Positions 63,861 to 64,000 of a stretch of 64,000 bases of DNA are shown piece by piece. Origin of the DNA: Liopterus haemorrhoidalis. Lineage: Eukaryota; Arthropoda; Insecta; Coleoptera; Dytiscidae. The notes under the pieces were generated by a model, which worked only from the letters and a program-made list of their open reading frames with translations, did not search any database and was not told where the DNA came from. A program made the position numbers and the translations under genes. The first letter of the stretch is position 1. Each line of letters begins with the position of its first letter. Location of the stretch: positions 13,741,646 to 13,805,645 of the forward strand of contig OZ020625.1 of assembly GCA_963971575.1 (NCBI GenBank). Direction: 5' to 3'.

Positions 63861-64000
63861 GCCCGGTTGCATAAAAGTTTTAAATCTAGTTATAAGTTAA
63901 AGCTCGATATAAAACACAAAATTACGCTATGCGTTGCCAGGTATTTTGTGAGTATTAACGTATATCTTGTTTTAAGAGTTTTATGCAAATTCGCATAGGT
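63861..64000. mobile_element. Possible MITE at the window edge
   Basis: GCCCGGTTGCATAAAAGTTT near 63861 and a complementary arm (AGAGTTTTATGCAAATTCGC near 63975) form imperfect inverted repeats about 130 bp apart. The right end may lie beyond the window, and no target duplication could be tested. Confidence 0.45.

Overview
This 64-kb window is eukaryotic nuclear DNA, AT-rich, and almost entirely made of transposable elements in several layers of nesting. The mix points to an arthropod, most likely an insect: I-clade, CR1-group, Jockey-like and other non-LTR retrotransposons, mariner and Tc1, Buster-type hAT elements, a Helitron, Ty3/gypsy-like LTRs and tRNA-derived SINEs. The species cannot be named from the sequence. 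I found no convincing host protein-coding gene. No single-copy conserved gene is visible, and every recognisable coding stretch belongs to a mobile element or looks like a relic of one.

Layout, 1-30 kb: two hAT MITEs (56-1374); a 3' LINE fragment on the minus strand (2058-2997); a nearly complete I-clade LINE on the minus strand (4139-9585); a broken transposase-like gene (10016-11182, minus); a plus-strand LINE tail (about 11500-12520); a Jockey-like LINE relic on the minus strand (15985-17690) split by an internally deleted mariner (16221-16969); a TRIM-like LTR element amplified into a six-LTR array (17735-19323); a 1.5-kb solo LTR (20358-21883); a CR1-group LINE with ORF1 and ORF2 on the minus strand (23111-26890); two small MITEs (27284-28030); and a LINE tail on the minus strand (28734-29475).

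Layout, 30-64 kb: a 2.7-kb DNA transposon with a broken transposase (30906-33647), a MITE carrying a SINE (34260-34850), a second solo LTR (35200-36750) and a DNA element of unclear class (36879-38400). A third LTR of the same family (40787-44708) is split by both a hAT (41154-42322) and a Tc1 (42878-44518). Next come a TIR element containing a THAP-like exon and an opposite-strand exon (46204-48265), a LINE with an intact RNase H domain sitting inside a CT microsatellite (49435-50716), and a second Jockey-like relic. A second CR1 copy is split by a Helitron (52575-54466). The window ends with a hAT MITE that has grown into a 21-bp satellite (58685-59307), another LINE (59440-62215) and an LTR with its polypurine tract (63212-63756).

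There are no operons or cooperating host genes. The autonomous elements here are defective through frameshifts, nonsense codons, lost catalytic residues or internal deletions. The non-autonomous ones (MITEs, SINEs, TRIM, Helitron) have intact ends. The best-supported features are those where target-site duplications or paralogous empty sites fix the boundaries to the base.
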